A stretch of DNA of 64,000 nucleotides from Geobacteraceae bacterium (GCA_009773645.1 WSYB01000013.1:62001-126000); one strand, 5' to 3'. Counted from the stretch's first letter, positions 7,614 to 16,641 are shown. Numbers and translations are program-made. Notes: generated from the sequence alone by a model not told the origin.

Positions 7614-9182
7614 TTACTCTGCGGGGACCGGGATTTGCTGACCAAGATAGTATGCGTCAAGATACGCCGTCAGGTTGTCAAGCTGGCCGGCGGTGAGAGT
7701 CACCCTGTGATGGGCCGTCTTGAATATGCCCGGCAGCAGTGCTGTCTTGTCGTACAGCGTCGGGGTGATGACCGAATCGGATGGGTCGAGGGTGTGACAG
7801 CCGGCGCAGAGGGAGTCGTAATCCTGCTTCCCTTCCATGATCGGGTAGACCAGGGCGGTTGGAACTACGGCGAGGCCTTTCAGCTTCTGGTTTTTGTAGA
7901 TATCAGAGTAAAAGCTGGACGCGGTTACGGAAAAAGATGCCGCTGTCGTCGCCGTCACGAGCGAAGGAGATGGCGCTATGCACCTGATGGTGATGAAATC
8001 CCCCGTGCCGAAGCCTGTCAGGGATGACATGGTTATATTCAGGATATTGTTCGTAGCGGAGAGCGACGGCGCAGGATAGACGTTGGACCCGGTCGCCGCT
8101 CCGATCGGGATGGCGGTGTTTACATCCGCAGTCAGCGCTTGTTGAGGGTTAGTCAGAGATTCGAAATAGGCGGTCAGGATGTCAAGCTGGTCGGAAGAGA
8201 GGGTCACGCCTTGATGGGGGGTCTTGAACAGCGCCGGGAGATTGCTGCCGTACAGGGTGGAGATATTGTCGGGCTTGGTCGTATCGTAGGGGTGGCACTG
8301 GGAACATGATGGGGCGTAAACCTTGGCGTTTCCTTCCGCCGCAGTGGTAAGCACAGTGATCCCATAGGGGAGCCGGACGGAGATGGAAATATTTTTAACC
8401 AGCGTACCCTGGGGGAGGTCTCCCTGCAATTTAAGCGTCAGTACCGCGTTGCCGGGCATATAATAATGTGACGGTATCGGCATACTCGCCGTGTCTACAG
8501 CACCGGACGTTATGTTGCCGACCGGTGCGGAAAAAATCGTGACCTGGGTATCTTTCCTCGTTACGCTGACCTTCCCCTCTGAAATATTAATTGCAACCTG
8601 ATCGAAAAGCCCGTCCAGCCCCTGTTTGTTGACCGTGTAAGGGGAGACCAGGGGGTCGGAGGAAGCCGCGCCGTAGAGCGACAGCAGCGGCCCCAGCGAA
8701 GAGGTGATATCGGTGAAAGCCCTGGGTATGGTATTGGCGATACCCTGCATGTCGGCGATGTTGTGGTCCGCGTAAAGATCCGCCAGGGCCCGCATGTCCG
8801 TCGCCCCCGCCGCTACGGCCACGGCAAGGTTGGATAGCGGATTGATATTTGCGACGCCGGGCTCCTTGGCGAATGAGTACCAGGAGTTCCCCGACGCGTC
8901 GACCGCCATGAGAATGAACGGCGCTTTCAGCCCGTCGACGTTCAAGGAGAACGTGCCGTCCTGGTTGATCTGGGCAGATGCCGTCTTCGTCGGGTAGGAC
9001 GAATCGCTCAACTTCACGGTGCCCGAGAGGGGGGCGCCGGTGGCGGCTATTCCTGCCACGGTGACGGAGGATGCGGGGTGGGGCGCAGTGGCGGAACCGC
9101 CCCCTCCGCCGCAGGCCGCAAGCGTCGCGGCCAAAAGACAGGTTGCGACAAGGGAGAGGGAAGAGCTGATCAGCTTTGTCAT
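7614..9182 (-). CDS. Diheme c-type cytochrome lipoprotein
   Basis: 522 residues. Signal peptide with lipobox LAAC (Cys24) followed by a Gly-rich tether, so it is probably an outer-membrane or periplasmic lipoprotein. The N-terminal half is beta-rich (residues about 40-280, with carboxypeptidase-regulatory-like sequence). Two haem attachment sites follow: CSQCH near residue 293 and CAGCH near residue 458. Each is trailed by a similar block (YDTT/YDKT, then LFKT.H and LTA.QLD.LTAY), so the C-terminal half is an internal duplication of one monohaem unit. A role in extracytoplasmic electron transfer is inferred. The start is supported by GGAG before ATG. Confidence 0.8.
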   Translation of the reverse strand: MTKLISSSLSLVATCLLAATLAACGGGGGSATAPHPASSVTVAGIAATGAPLSGTVKLSDSSYPTKTASAQINQDGTFSLNVDGLKAPFILMAVDASGNSWYSFAKEPGVANINPLSNLAVAVAAGATDMRALADLYADHNIADMQGIANTIPRAFTDITSSLGPLLSLYGAASSDPLVSPYTVNKQGLDGLFDQVAINISEGKVSVTRKDTQVTIFSAPVGNITSGAVDTASMPIPSHYYMPGNAVLTLKLQGDLPQGTLVKNISISVRLPYGITVLTTAAEGNAKVYAPSCSQCHPYDTTKPDNISTLYGSNLPALFKTPHQGVTLSSDQLDILTAYFESLTNPQQALTADVNTAIPIGAATGSNVYPAPSLSATNNILNITMSSLTGFGTGDFITIRCIAPSPSLVTATTAASFSVTASSFYSDIYKNQKLKGLAVVPTALVYPIMEGKQDYDSLCAGCHTLDPSDSVITPTLYDKTALLPGIFKTAHHRVTLTAGQLDNLTAYLDAYYLGQQIPVPAE

Positions 9183-9203
9183 AATTAACTCCGATTGAGG
9201 AAA

Positions 9204-9239
9204 AAGGGGGACAGCCTTCGTGCAACGGCCGTCCCCCTT
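9204..9239 (-). terminator. Intrinsic terminator for the fibronectin-III lipoprotein gene
   Basis: AAGGGGGAC pairs with GTCCCCCTT. On the minus strand the stem is followed by a T-run. It separates the FN3 gene from the cytochrome gene. Confidence 0.75.
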
Positions 9240-9287
9240 ATTTGCCGGAATCCCGGTTCAGAGCGGTTGTCGCCGTACTGCCCGATG

Positions 9288-10796
9288 TTACATGGTGACC
9301 GAGACAACCGTGCTCTCGGCGCTTTCACCATCCGAGACCGCAGTGATCACATAGTAGTAGGTGGTTCCGGATTCAAGACCGCTGTGGACGTAGGAGTTGC
9401 TGGTGATGCCGGAAATCTTCGTCCCGGTGGTCTTACTGACCCCGGTGCTGGTCGTCCAGTAGATATTGTTGGTGACCCCGGTCCCCGAGGTGTCTTTTTT
9501 CCAGCTCAGGGCAACCTGCTGGTTCCCCTTGGCGGCGGCGACGTTGGAGGGAACCGCCGGGACCCTGGCTTCCGGAACAACGGAGAACTGCGCAAGGATT
9601 TGACTCTCATATTGGGTCGAGACGAGAGTCGATAGTTGTGCGGCAGTAAGTGCGCTGAAATCGGCGTGTGCCGGGTCGGGCGATGCAACGGCGGTGACGG
9701 CGTAATAGAGACGCGTACCGTTTGCGAGCGCCGTGTGCGTGAATTTTAGGTCCGTGCCAGGGACAGGGATGCGGGTGGCATTCGTCTTGTCCGTCTTGAT
9801 CTGATCGGTTGACCAGTAGACGTAGTAGCCCTTGATGGTATTGGTACTGGTGATTTGCACGGCCGGCGTTGATGTCCCGGTGAATCTGACGTAGTCATAG
9901 TTGGTCGGGAAGTCGGCTACATCCCAGGCGACGGTGACCTTCTGGTTGCCGGCATAGCCATTGGGATTTTTCGGACTGCCCGGTTGACCTTTCTTGGTGG
10001 TTGTTGAAGTGTTGGCGAACACGGCGTTTACGACGACAGCCGCGACAGCCGACTGCGGAATCACCGATACCTGCTGGCTTTCGACGCTCTCTTCGCCGGT
10101 CGGCGAGACTTCGGTGATCATATAGTAGTAGCTGGCGCCGTTGGTGAGCCCGGTGTGGGTGTAAGGACTAGCCGGTGATAATGATGCGACATTTGCGATC
10201 TTGGTACTTTTCTTCGTTACCCCACCGGTGGTGTTCCAATAGATGTTAAAGACTGTTCCGGTCGGAGGCGTCATGGCCTTTCCCGTCGGGTCCACCAGCG
10301 CCAGCTCTGTCTGGCCGTCCTTGGCCGTGACCTTGAGGCCGGTCGGCGCGGCGGGAATGTTTGCCTGGGGTGTTGCGGAAGACTCGTAGCTTTCGGCGCT
10401 CTCTACCCCCGAGGGGAGGACCTCGGTAACGACATAGTAGTATCTGGTGCCGTTCACCAGCCCGGTATGGACGTAGGGGCTGGTAACATCCGCGATCTTG
10501 TTCCCGTTCTTCTTGGTGACCCCGGAGGTGTTCGACCAGTATACGTTGTAGGTGGGGGCAGGGGTCGAAGACGTTGAAGGTGTTGACGCGCTGTCCGCCG
10601 TCCCGGCGTCTTTCTTGGTCCAGCTCAGGGTGATCGACTGGTTTCCGGAGGCAACGCTTATGTCCGCCCATGAGCCGTCGTTCTGTGTGGAGGCTGTCTG
10701 CGAATTCGAGGAACCCGACCCGCCGCAGGCGGTCAAGCCGGTGATAACCAGACAACAGAGCAGAAAAGCCTTTATTCCAACAACAAGTTTTCCCAT
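9288..10796 (-). CDS. Fibronectin type III repeat lipoprotein
   Basis: 502 residues from the chosen ATG at 10796, which has a GGGGAAA ribosome binding site and begins a lipoprotein signal (MGKLVVG... with lipobox LTAC). The frame stays open upstream, but that extension has no signal character. The mature protein holds four FN3-like repeats, recognised by recurring blocks: SW(K)KD, YNVYWSN/IYWTTS, PYVHTGL or similar, NGTRYYYVVT, and an ES(A)ES strand. The third repeat is more divergent. Such repeats usually mediate carbohydrate or protein binding at the cell surface. It forms its own transcription unit. Confidence 0.75.
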   Translation of the reverse strand: MGKLVVGIKAFLLCCLVITGLTACGGSGSSNSQTASTQNDGSWADISVASGNQSITLSWTKKDAGTADSASTPSTSSTPAPTYNVYWSNTSGVTKKNGNKIADVTSPYVHTGLVNGTRYYYVVTEVLPSGVESAESYESSATPQANIPAAPTGLKVTAKDGQTELALVDPTGKAMTPPTGTVFNIYWNTTGGVTKKSTKIANVASLSPASPYTHTGLTNGASYYYMITEVSPTGEESVESQQVSVIPQSAVAAVVVNAVFANTSTTTKKGQPGSPKNPNGYAGNQKVTVAWDVADFPTNYDYVRFTGTSTPAVQITSTNTIKGYYVYWSTDQIKTDKTNATRIPVPGTDLKFTHTALANGTRLYYAVTAVASPDPAHADFSALTAAQLSTLVSTQYESQILAQFSVVPEARVPAVPSNVAAAKGNQQVALSWKKDTSGTGVTNNIYWTTSTGVSKTTGTKISGITSNSYVHSGLESGTTYYYVITAVSDGESAESTVVSVTM

Positions 10797-10970
10797 GACA
10801 ATTTCCCCTTCTTGATGAATTAACAAATAGTCCATCTGCTCTGTTACGTGAAAAGAGCAGCCGTAAAGTTCAAAACTTGGACATATTAAACCGCATTTCT
10901 TGCGGTCGTGTGACATTCGACTGAAAGAACTGTTAAAATCGCAGAGATGTTTAGTCTCCGGAGATATAAA

Positions 10971-10989
10971 CCGCCAACTCAATCGGCGG
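10971..10989 (-). terminator. Weak terminator overlapping the SUMF1 gene stop
   Basis: CCGCC and GGCGG form a short stem overlapping the stop codon. On the minus strand it is followed by TTTATAT, so termination is plausible but weak. Confidence 0.4.
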
Positions 10990-11764
10990 ACATGACCAGG
11001 CGGAGGCCGAAACAGGCGCCGCGGGTTTCGGGCGCCACGTAGTCCCTATAGGAAGCCCGCAGTGCCCCGGCGCTCTTCAAGGCCGATCCCCCCTTGATTA
11101 TGCGGTTGACGCCGAAGGGGTCTCCTTTTGGGTCCATTTTCGGGCTCAGACGGTAATAATCACGGTCATAGCGGTCCTGCACCCATTCCCACACGTTCCC
11201 GGCCATGTCGTAGAGACCGAGCTCGTTCGGCTTCTTCTCCCCTACCGGATGTGGTTTCCCGCCCGAATTCACGTCTTGCCAGGCGTAATCCTCAACACTG
11301 CCCTCATCGCTGAAGCCTGGGTATTTCTGCTTCTTTCCGCCGCTCCGCGCGGTGTATTCCCATTCCGCTTCCGTAGGCATCCGCCATTTAAGGCCGGTCC
11401 GGGCGTTCAATCTTTTGAAGAACTCACTGGCGTCATTCCAACTGACACTGTCAACGGGGTATGTCTTGCTGTGGGTCATGGATGAGGAGTTGTTCCCCAT
11501 CACGGCTTGCCACTGCTCCCGGGTAACCTCGTATTTCCCCATGTAAAAATCGTCCACGCAGACCTGGTGCACGGGCTTTTCGTCCGATCCGCCGTCTCCG
11601 AACGTGTCCCCCATGTCAAAGCATCCCCCCTTGACGAAAACGAGCGGGATGTCGGGAAGCTCATCCGCGGCCTGCACTAAGATGGCGGTGGTGATGACGA
11701 TTGCCACAGTGGTCAACAGCATGAAGGGGATGAGCCGTTCCTGGCGACTCTTGCAGGAAAGCAT
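10979..11764 (-). CDS. SUMF1/formylglycine-generating-enzyme-like exported protein
   Basis: 261 residues. An N-terminal hydrophobic segment (about 12-32) acts as a signal or anchor. The remainder is a complete SUMF1-type (C-type lectin-like) domain with the family landmarks FVKGGCFDMGD, HQVCVDDFYMGKYEVTREQW, PVDSVSWNDASEF, WRMPTEAEWEYTAR, GLYDMAGNVWEW and a final FGLRL. The cysteine pair near the C-terminus that is catalytic in true formylglycine-generating enzymes is not evident, so this is probably a structural or other-activity member. It is the last gene of an operon with the VKOR-thioredoxin protein and a sorted protein (2-bp gap), implying a role in extracytoplasmic maturation. Confidence 0.8.
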   Translation of the reverse strand: MLSCKSRQERLIPFMLLTTVAIVITTAILVQAADELPDIPLVFVKGGCFDMGDTFGDGGSDEKPVHQVCVDDFYMGKYEVTREQWQAVMGNNSSSMTHSKTYPVDSVSWNDASEFFKRLNARTGLKWRMPTEAEWEYTARSGGKKQKYPGFSDEGSVEDYAWQDVNSGGKPHPVGEKKPNELGLYDMAGNVWEWVQDRYDRDYYRLSPKMDPKGDPFGVNRIIKGGSALKSAGALRASYRDYVAPETRGACFGLRLVMSAD

Positions 11765-11766
11765 GG

Positions 11767-12429
11767 TTACGCGGCGCCTTTCACAGGTTTGACAATCCTC
11801 TTTCTAAAAGGGAGCATGCCGAGCAGGCCCGAACCCATGAGAAAAAAGGCGGGTGGGATCGGCACGCCGGCGGCCTCGGTGCTGCTTTTGGGAATGACTT
11901 GGGCTATCTGAGAAGAACCGCCCTGGATCTGGATGGACGAGCCGCCGAGGGGGACTGCGCCGCTCCCGACAATAGGCGGGAGAGATGCCAGCATCGCCAG
12001 ACTTTGAGCCGGTAAGTCGTTCCGGCCGGACCATCCGGCAAGTGCCCGATCGGAGAATATTTCCTGCAGATTTATTCCGTCCCTGGAATAGTACGAGCCC
12101 ATGGGAGCCGCGGCTTTGATGAACGCCGACAAGTTGGCGCCGGCGGGAACAGAGGAGAGATGATTCGTCTGTTCCGAAGCATCTGAAGCCGCATGTTCCG
12201 GGAAAAGGGAGCCGGCAACCCCGCTGAGAATATAGGCATCTTTCTTCGGCATGCGCCCCGTCCGAGAATGAGTCGGCGCAGAATTCAAATCTTCGTTGGA
12301 CAATTCAATCGTTGCATGCAGTCGGAAATCGCCGCTTTCCGGCTCACTCATTGCCATGGACGCCAGAGCCGGAAGTGCCGTACATGCGACCAGCACGGCT
12401 GTAATGGCGGCACGAAAAGTATGATGCAT
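11767..12429 (-). CDS. Exported protein with PEP-CTERM-like sorting tail
   Basis: 220 residues. Signal peptide at 1-23 (ALPALA). The mature region is of low complexity and matches no family I know. The C-terminus is VPIPPAFFLMGSGLLG followed by a basic end (RKR), nearly identical to the tail at 18241-18963. It sits between the VKOR-thioredoxin gene (26-bp gap) and the SUMF1 gene (2-bp gap) in one operon, divergent from the exosortase. No cysteine lies in the mature part, so it is not itself an obvious substrate of the redox protein. Confidence 0.75.
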   Translation of the reverse strand: MHHTFRAAITAVLVACTALPALASMAMSEPESGDFRLHATIELSNEDLNSAPTHSRTGRMPKKDAYILSGVAGSLFPEHAASDASEQTNHLSSVPAGANLSAFIKAAAPMGSYYSRDGINLQEIFSDRALAGWSGRNDLPAQSLAMLASLPPIVGSGAVPLGGSSIQIQGGSSQIAQVIPKSSTEAAGVPIPPAFFLMGSGLLGMLPFRKRIVKPVKGAA

Positions 12430-12455
12430 GATGTGTATCCTCCTTCGATTCCCGG

Positions 12456-13499
12456 TTATTTGCTTACTTCCGTGATGGCGCTCCTGATGGCCTGCCAGGT
12501 AATCTGGCCGGTCCCTTCGAGTACCTTGCTTTTATTGGTTTTCCCATTGGCCACCACGACCGACGGCGTGGATTTGACGCCGTATCCCCGGTAGGTGGTC
12601 AAATTTAGCTGCATGCCGTACAGGACATCGGCGTAGTTGATCTGCCGGAGCTTCACTCCCAGCGGGGCGACGGCAGCCTGGACATCGTCCGGGCCGGGCG
12701 CTTTGGTCTTCAGGGCCAGACCCTCCAGTGCCTTGCGGAGTTTGATGTACTTATCCTTTTCATAGACGAGGAATTGCAGGTTGTACGGAGTGAAATTGGA
12801 GGTCTCCGGATGAATGGGGTAGTCGATGAACCCCACCTTCGCCATTTTGGCCACGTCCGGGTACATCCGTTCGATATCCGGCTCGATCTTCCGGCAGCCG
12901 GGACAGAACCAGTCACTGATGAAATATACGGTGACGGCGCTGTCCGTTTTACCGAGAAACGGGTTGATTACGGCGGATTCGGCCTCCTTGTTCACACCGA
13001 GAACGGCTACGGTCAATCCGACAGCGAATGCGGCCAGCATGATGGACGCACGTTTCAAGTAATCGCGCATTGTTCCCCCTCCAGCACGAAGAGATCGTAT
13101 TTTTTCCCACAACAGAATCCCGCCGGCTGCGAAAACTGCCGCTGCGATCCCCAGGCAGGTCGGGCACCAGACGCCGATGACGTACTTTTGCAGCCAGATA
13201 AGCCGTGATTCCGCACCGGCGGCGGCGAACAGGAGCAGGGCAAAGAGCACGTCCGCCCAACTGTACTTATTTTTCAGATACAGGGTGAGGAGAAGGGCCG
13301 AGAAAAAGGCCGTTCCAAACCAGCCGAAGGCCGCGCCGAAGAAGGAGAACTTCGCTGCCTCACTGCAGGCGTCGCTGCAAATGTGCAAAAGCGACATGAC
13401 CGATAGCATCATCCCTGCGCAGATGGCCAGTAAATACAGAACATTCGGGACTACGGCCGAGAAACTGCACGATGGTGAAAATGAGGCTCGGGCTTCCAT
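12456..13499 (-). CDS. VKOR-family disulfide oxidase fused to a thioredoxin/DsbA-like domain
   Basis: 347 residues. Residues about 15-135 are a four-helix VKOR (vitamin K epoxide reductase) domain with the outer cysteine pair Cys41/Cys45 and the quinone-proximal CPTC (112-115). After another membrane segment (about 150-167) comes a periplasmic thioredoxin-fold domain with active site CPGC (199-202) and a cis-Pro motif STPSVV. Bacterial VKOR-Trx fusions replace the DsbB-DsbA pair, passing electrons from substrate thiols to quinone. Start chosen for GGAGGG 8-9 bases upstream. First gene of the operon with the sorted protein and the SUMF1 protein. Likely clients are the Cys-rich exported proteins nearby, for example the PstS-like protein (inference). 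Confidence 0.9.
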   Translation of the reverse strand: MEARASFSPSCSFSAVVPNVLYLLAICAGMMLSVMSLLHICSDACSEAAKFSFFGAAFGWFGTAFFSALLLTLYLKNKYSWADVLFALLLFAAAGAESRLIWLQKYVIGVWCPTCLGIAAAVFAAGGILLWEKIRSLRAGGGTMRDYLKRASIMLAAFAVGLTVAVLGVNKEAESAVINPFLGKTDSAVTVYFISDWFCPGCRKIEPDIERMYPDVAKMAKVGFIDYPIHPETSNFTPYNLQFLVYEKDKYIKLRKALEGLALKTKAPGPDDVQAAVAPLGVKLRQINYADVLYGMQLNLTTYRGYGVKSTPSVVVANGKTNKSKVLEGTGQITWQAIRSAITEVSK

Positions 13500-13568
13500 T
13501 CACGCGTCCCTCCACGGGCTTCACTCTTCAGGATGCATGGCAATTCTGCGTATGTATAACAGACCAAC

Positions 13569-13586
13569 GTTACAGGCAGGATAAGA
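13569..13586 (-). promoter_or_regulatory. Candidate PhoB box for the VKOR operon
   Basis: Read on the minus strand, TCTTATC and CTGTAAC are 11 bp apart, and a good -10 (TATACA, 13553-13558) begins exactly 10 bases later. One repeat is strong, the other weak. Confidence 0.4.
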
Positions 13587-13684
13587 TCCTGTAGCGATAC
13601 CATGAATTTTTCCGTGATGGTCCTGCTAAGCCCTGTCTTTCGCCGGTCACCTTTTCCTCTGTCGTTCTGGCGGATATGTTCCTC

Positions 13685-13713
13685 TTTTAACGTGCGCGTA
13701 ACCCCGCTGTTAT
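13685..13713 (+). promoter_or_regulatory. Possible PhoB-type box before the exosortase gene
   Basis: TTTTAAC, GCGTAAC and CTGTTAT lie at 11-bp steps. A TATATT hexamer (13711-13716) is 8 bases after the second repeat. Similarity to the strong boxes is limited to the AAC ends and the spacing. Confidence 0.3.
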
Positions 13714-13791
13714 ATTCGCGTGTTAAATAAATCAACAGTCTTCGACCTGGCGGGCCGGAAACCGGACCATCAGGCTGGAGGGGATGGAACG

Positions 13792-15798
13792 ATGAAAAAC
13801 GTGGGAATGGCAGAAGGCAATGCTTTACCGTCGGTCGGCGTTCGCTTTGCGCTGTTGTGCCTGCTGTTGTACGCCGTCGCCGTAGTGCTTCCCGACTCGT
13901 TTTATGCGCCGCTTAACCGCGCCACTGCCTCTTTGGCTGCCTGGTGTATCGGCCTTTTCGGCGGGCACGCTGACGTCGCAGGGGAGATAATCTCACTGAA
14001 CGGGTTCCGGGTTCGGATAATCGACGAATGTACCGCAGTGTACAGCATTGTTGTATTTGGCGCATTTGTGGCATCGACGCCGGCTTCCCTTCGGGCGCGC
14101 CTGGCGGGATTGTCGTTGGGCGCCGCGTTACTCTGCAGCGCCAACATAGTGCGGATCGCCGCAGTCACCATCGTCGGCGCCAAAATCCCCTGGCTGTTCG
14201 AACTCTTCCATATCTACCTGGGTCAGATCGTCATGCTTATCCTGGTGATTGCCACCGCACTCATATGGCTGCGCTGGAACGCCGCTGCCGCAGATCCTTT
14301 CCCGTTCGTCCTGCGCGCCCTGGTTGTGGCCTCTGTCCTGTTCCTCCCCTGGGTGGCCGTCAATCGGGTCTACGTTGCCGCTTTTGATGAGGTGGTCAAA
14401 CTGCTGTTCCATATGATTTTTCCCGACTACGCCCTGAACACTCCCCGTCCATTGACGATCTACAATCACACACTTGCAGTGCCCCTCTTCTTTTCCCTGG
14501 TCATGGCAAGCCGTGATATCGGGGCACGGCGGCGGATCGGCGGCGTCATCGCAGGTGTGCTTATTCTGGCGGGCTGGCATACCCTTTTCAGGATAACCCA
14601 TGTGATCTGGACGGCGTACCACGTAAATGAAATCGAGCCGTTTCATAAGGCGGTCTATCTGCTCGGCCAGTATCTTCTCCCTTTTCTTCTCTGGTTTTTG
14701 CTGGTGGTGCGGTCTCCCCGTGCGCCGGAAGAGGGGAGGACGGACGGAAAGCGCTTAGCGCCGCTCGCGCTCTTGCTGCTTGCCTTAGTCTGGCCCACTG
14801 ACGCCGGCGCAGCAGCGACGATAACGGTCAAGCCAAACGGAAGCGACGGCTTTTATCTGAGCGCCGGCGGCTTGAATGATATATCCGCCGGCGAAATCCG
14901 GATAGAGTATGTGTCCGATGAACCGGCAGCCCCATCGGTGGCCGCGGTCGGGTTCGGCGCCAAAACCAGCTTCCAGGCGGTGACCAACACTCCCGGCAAT
15001 ATTGTCATCCGCTTTACGGCCGCAAAGCCCCTTCGCGGCAACGGATACCTGGCAAACGTACGTATGACGGGTCAGGGAGGGGGATTCTGGCAGGTCACCT
15101 CTCTTTTCGCGGTGCTGAAGAACGATAAGGGTGTTGAGGAGATGGTCGGCACGTCTATAGTCAACCCTCCCGCCAATGAGAAAAACAAGGGCTCAGCGGA
15201 CACCGGCGCCGACCGACAACGGCAGGTGCGGCCGGCGCCGGGCCAGGTCGCGCCGGATTCCGGCGCAACCCCCAGGAAATCGGCTGCGCCGGTCGCTTCA
15301 TCTTCCCCATCTTCCTCATCATCCCCGTCTCCCCCCCGGTCCGGCCCTGTTTCTTTCCGCAGGCTGGAGGGTGTTCTGGACCGCTTCCGTGCCCATGCGG
15401 GAGAGCGGACCCGTGACGCCCTCGGCCGCCTCTTCGCCCCGGTCGGTGGCCGGGAGTTCCGCCAGGAACCGGAGGTGGTCCTCGCCGACGGTGTGGCGGA
15501 GGTGAGGGTGGCCATCCGGCCGGCCGGCGAGGGGGAGGAGGTCGACTCCTTCATCATCAGGGGGGCGCACTGCTCTTCATTGTTGAGAGGTGATGCCGGT
15601 GAGTGGCTTCTGGCCCTGGTGCCGGAGCGGGGGACCCTGACGGCCAGCGTGACGGCGAAAACCGGCCAGGCCATGGTGGAGTATCCCCTGACCGTCGCAC
15701 CGCCCTTGTCTCTCTTTCGTGCCGGGGAGGAGGGTGGGAAAGGTTCCTATCTCTACGATTTTGTCAGCATGGCCAACGAACGCGCCGCCAGGCAATGA
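13792..15798 (+). CDS. Exosortase fused to an exported cohesin-like region
   Basis: 668 residues from ATG at 13792 (GGAGGGG 8 bases upstream; the frame opens at 13720 but lacks a signal there). The first 310 residues are a multi-pass membrane exosortase/archaeosortase with catalytic Cys80 (DECTAVYS), Arg121 (ANIVRI) and His140 (FHIYLGQ). This family cleaves PEP-CTERM-like tails and transfers the protein. A second hydrophobic stretch (about 323-342) resembles an internal signal peptide ending in AGAAA. Behind it lies a cohesin-like beta domain (about 343-460), a Ser/Pro-rich linker with runs of Ser (about 480-525) and a final beta-rich domain. Ordinary exosortases are 180-500 residues and lack such tails, so this looks like a fusion of a sortase with a surface-binding protein. 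It is convergent with arsC. Confidence 0.85.
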   Translation: MKNVGMAEGNALPSVGVRFALLCLLLYAVAVVLPDSFYAPLNRATASLAAWCIGLFGGHADVAGEIISLNGFRVRIIDECTAVYSIVVFGAFVASTPASLRARLAGLSLGAALLCSANIVRIAAVTIVGAKIPWLFELFHIYLGQIVMLILVIATALIWLRWNAAAADPFPFVLRALVVASVLFLPWVAVNRVYVAAFDEVVKLLFHMIFPDYALNTPRPLTIYNHTLAVPLFFSLVMASRDIGARRRIGGVIAGVLILAGWHTLFRITHVIWTAYHVNEIEPFHKAVYLLGQYLLPFLLWFLLVVRSPRAPEEGRTDGKRLAPLALLLLALVWPTDAGAAATITVKPNGSDGFYLSAGGLNDISAGEIRIEYVSDEPAAPSVAAVGFGAKTSFQAVTNTPGNIVIRFTAAKPLRGNGYLANVRMTGQGGGFWQVTSLFAVLKNDKGVEEMVGTSIVNPPANEKNKGSADTGADRQRQVRPAPGQVAPDSGATPRKSAAPVASSSPSSSSSPSPPRSGPVSFRRLEGVLDRFRAHAGERTRDALGRLFAPVGGREFRQEPEVVLADGVAEVRVAIRPAGEGEEVDSFIIRGAHCSSLLRGDAGEWLLALVPERGTLTASVTAKTGQAMVEYPLTVAPPLSLFRAGEEGGKGSYLYDFVSMANERAARQ

Positions 15799-15803
15799 CG
15801 AAA

Positions 15804-16229
15804 TCAGACAGACTCTATCCATTCTTCGATCTGTTTTCGGATCTGATCCCGTATTCTTCCTGCGCCCTGGAGCTTTTCCTCGTCGTTGCCGGTCAGAGCG
15901 CCGGGGTCTTCAAAGCTCCAATGGATTCTCTTTGCATAACCGGGGAAAATCGGGCACCTCTCAGCGCCGGCTTCATCGCAGACCGTGATGACATAGCTGA
16001 AAATCACCCCTCTTTTATAGAAATCGAAGACATCTTTTGTCTTGTTCCCGGAAATGTCGATCCCGACTTCCTGCATTACCTTGATGGCAAACGGGTTGAG
16101 CCGCCCGGGTTCCAGTCCGGCGCTCTGCCCCTCAAACCTGTCGCCGGCCAGATGGTTGAGAAACGCCTCTGCCATCTGGCTCCTGGCGCTGTTATGAACG
16201 CATACAAAGAGCACTTTCAGTTTTTTCAT
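15804..16229 (-). CDS. arsC: Arsenate reductase, thioredoxin-coupled low-molecular-weight phosphatase type
   Basis: 141 residues, full length. The P-loop CVHNSARS (Cys10 to Arg16) is the phosphotyrosine-phosphatase-like active site. Cys84 (VITVCDEA) and Cys92 (RCPIFPG) are the redox pair that relays the disulfide to thioredoxin, and WSFEDP supplies the general acid Asp. It reduces arsenate to arsenite in the cytoplasm. Strong ribosome binding site (GGAGG). It stands alone and convergent to the exosortase gene, five bases apart. Phosphate uptake systems also import arsenate, so its position among phosphate-stress genes is sensible. Confidence 0.93.
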   Translation of the reverse strand: MKKLKVLFVCVHNSARSQMAEAFLNHLAGDRFEGQSAGLEPGRLNPFAIKVMQEVGIDISGNKTKDVFDFYKRGVIFSYVITVCDEAGAERCPIFPGYAKRIHWSFEDPGALTGNDEEKLQGAGRIRDQIRKQIEEWIESV

Positions 16230-16270
16230 TGTATATCCTCCGTTCGGTTACTGGCAGCTTTCGCATCCGA

Positions 16271-16420
16271 TAATGCTTTTTTACCACAGGACACGGAGGA
16301 TAGCAGAGGAGAAGCAAAAGATTGAAATTCAAGCAGTGAACAAAGCCGGAATTTCGTCTAAAAATCCAACAATTGGTTTGCCTCTGTGGTCCTCTGTGCC
16401 CCCCTGTGGCTAATGCTTTT
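16271..16420. repeat. MITE-like inverted-repeat element with flanking 10-bp direct repeat
   Basis: TAATGCTTTT occurs at 16271-16280 and again at 16411-16420. Just inside are imperfect inverted arms rich in CCACAGG, GGACAC and CAGAGG (16284-16310) against CCTCTGTGG and CCTCTGTG (16381-16409). The matching flanks resemble a target-site duplication. No coding capacity. I recall similar CACAGAGG palindromes being dispersed in related genomes, but could not check this. Confidence 0.55.
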
Positions 16421-16641
16421 GGAAATGCCGGCTTAACTTGAATATTGTGCATAACCAGAATGATTTTTTCTGGTTAAATGAATATTATCGTAAATGCCGA
16501 TTTAGTAAAGAATTTGCTCACACTCTGCATTTCCGCTCTCTATTGCGCTTCGCAAGACTATTACACCTGTTTATTTCCTTCCTTGCGGCAGATCACGCCA
16601 CGTTGCAATCCCGTATAACGGATAATGAGGAAGAAAAAAAA

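Noticed and set aside
10838-10872. CACGTAAC plus CTTTACG upstream of the FN3 lipoprotein as a Pho box
   Set aside because: The repeats are out of the 11-bp phase.
10979-11764. True formylglycine-generating enzyme
   Set aside because: The expected catalytic cysteine pair is not evident, and no sulfatase gene is nearby.
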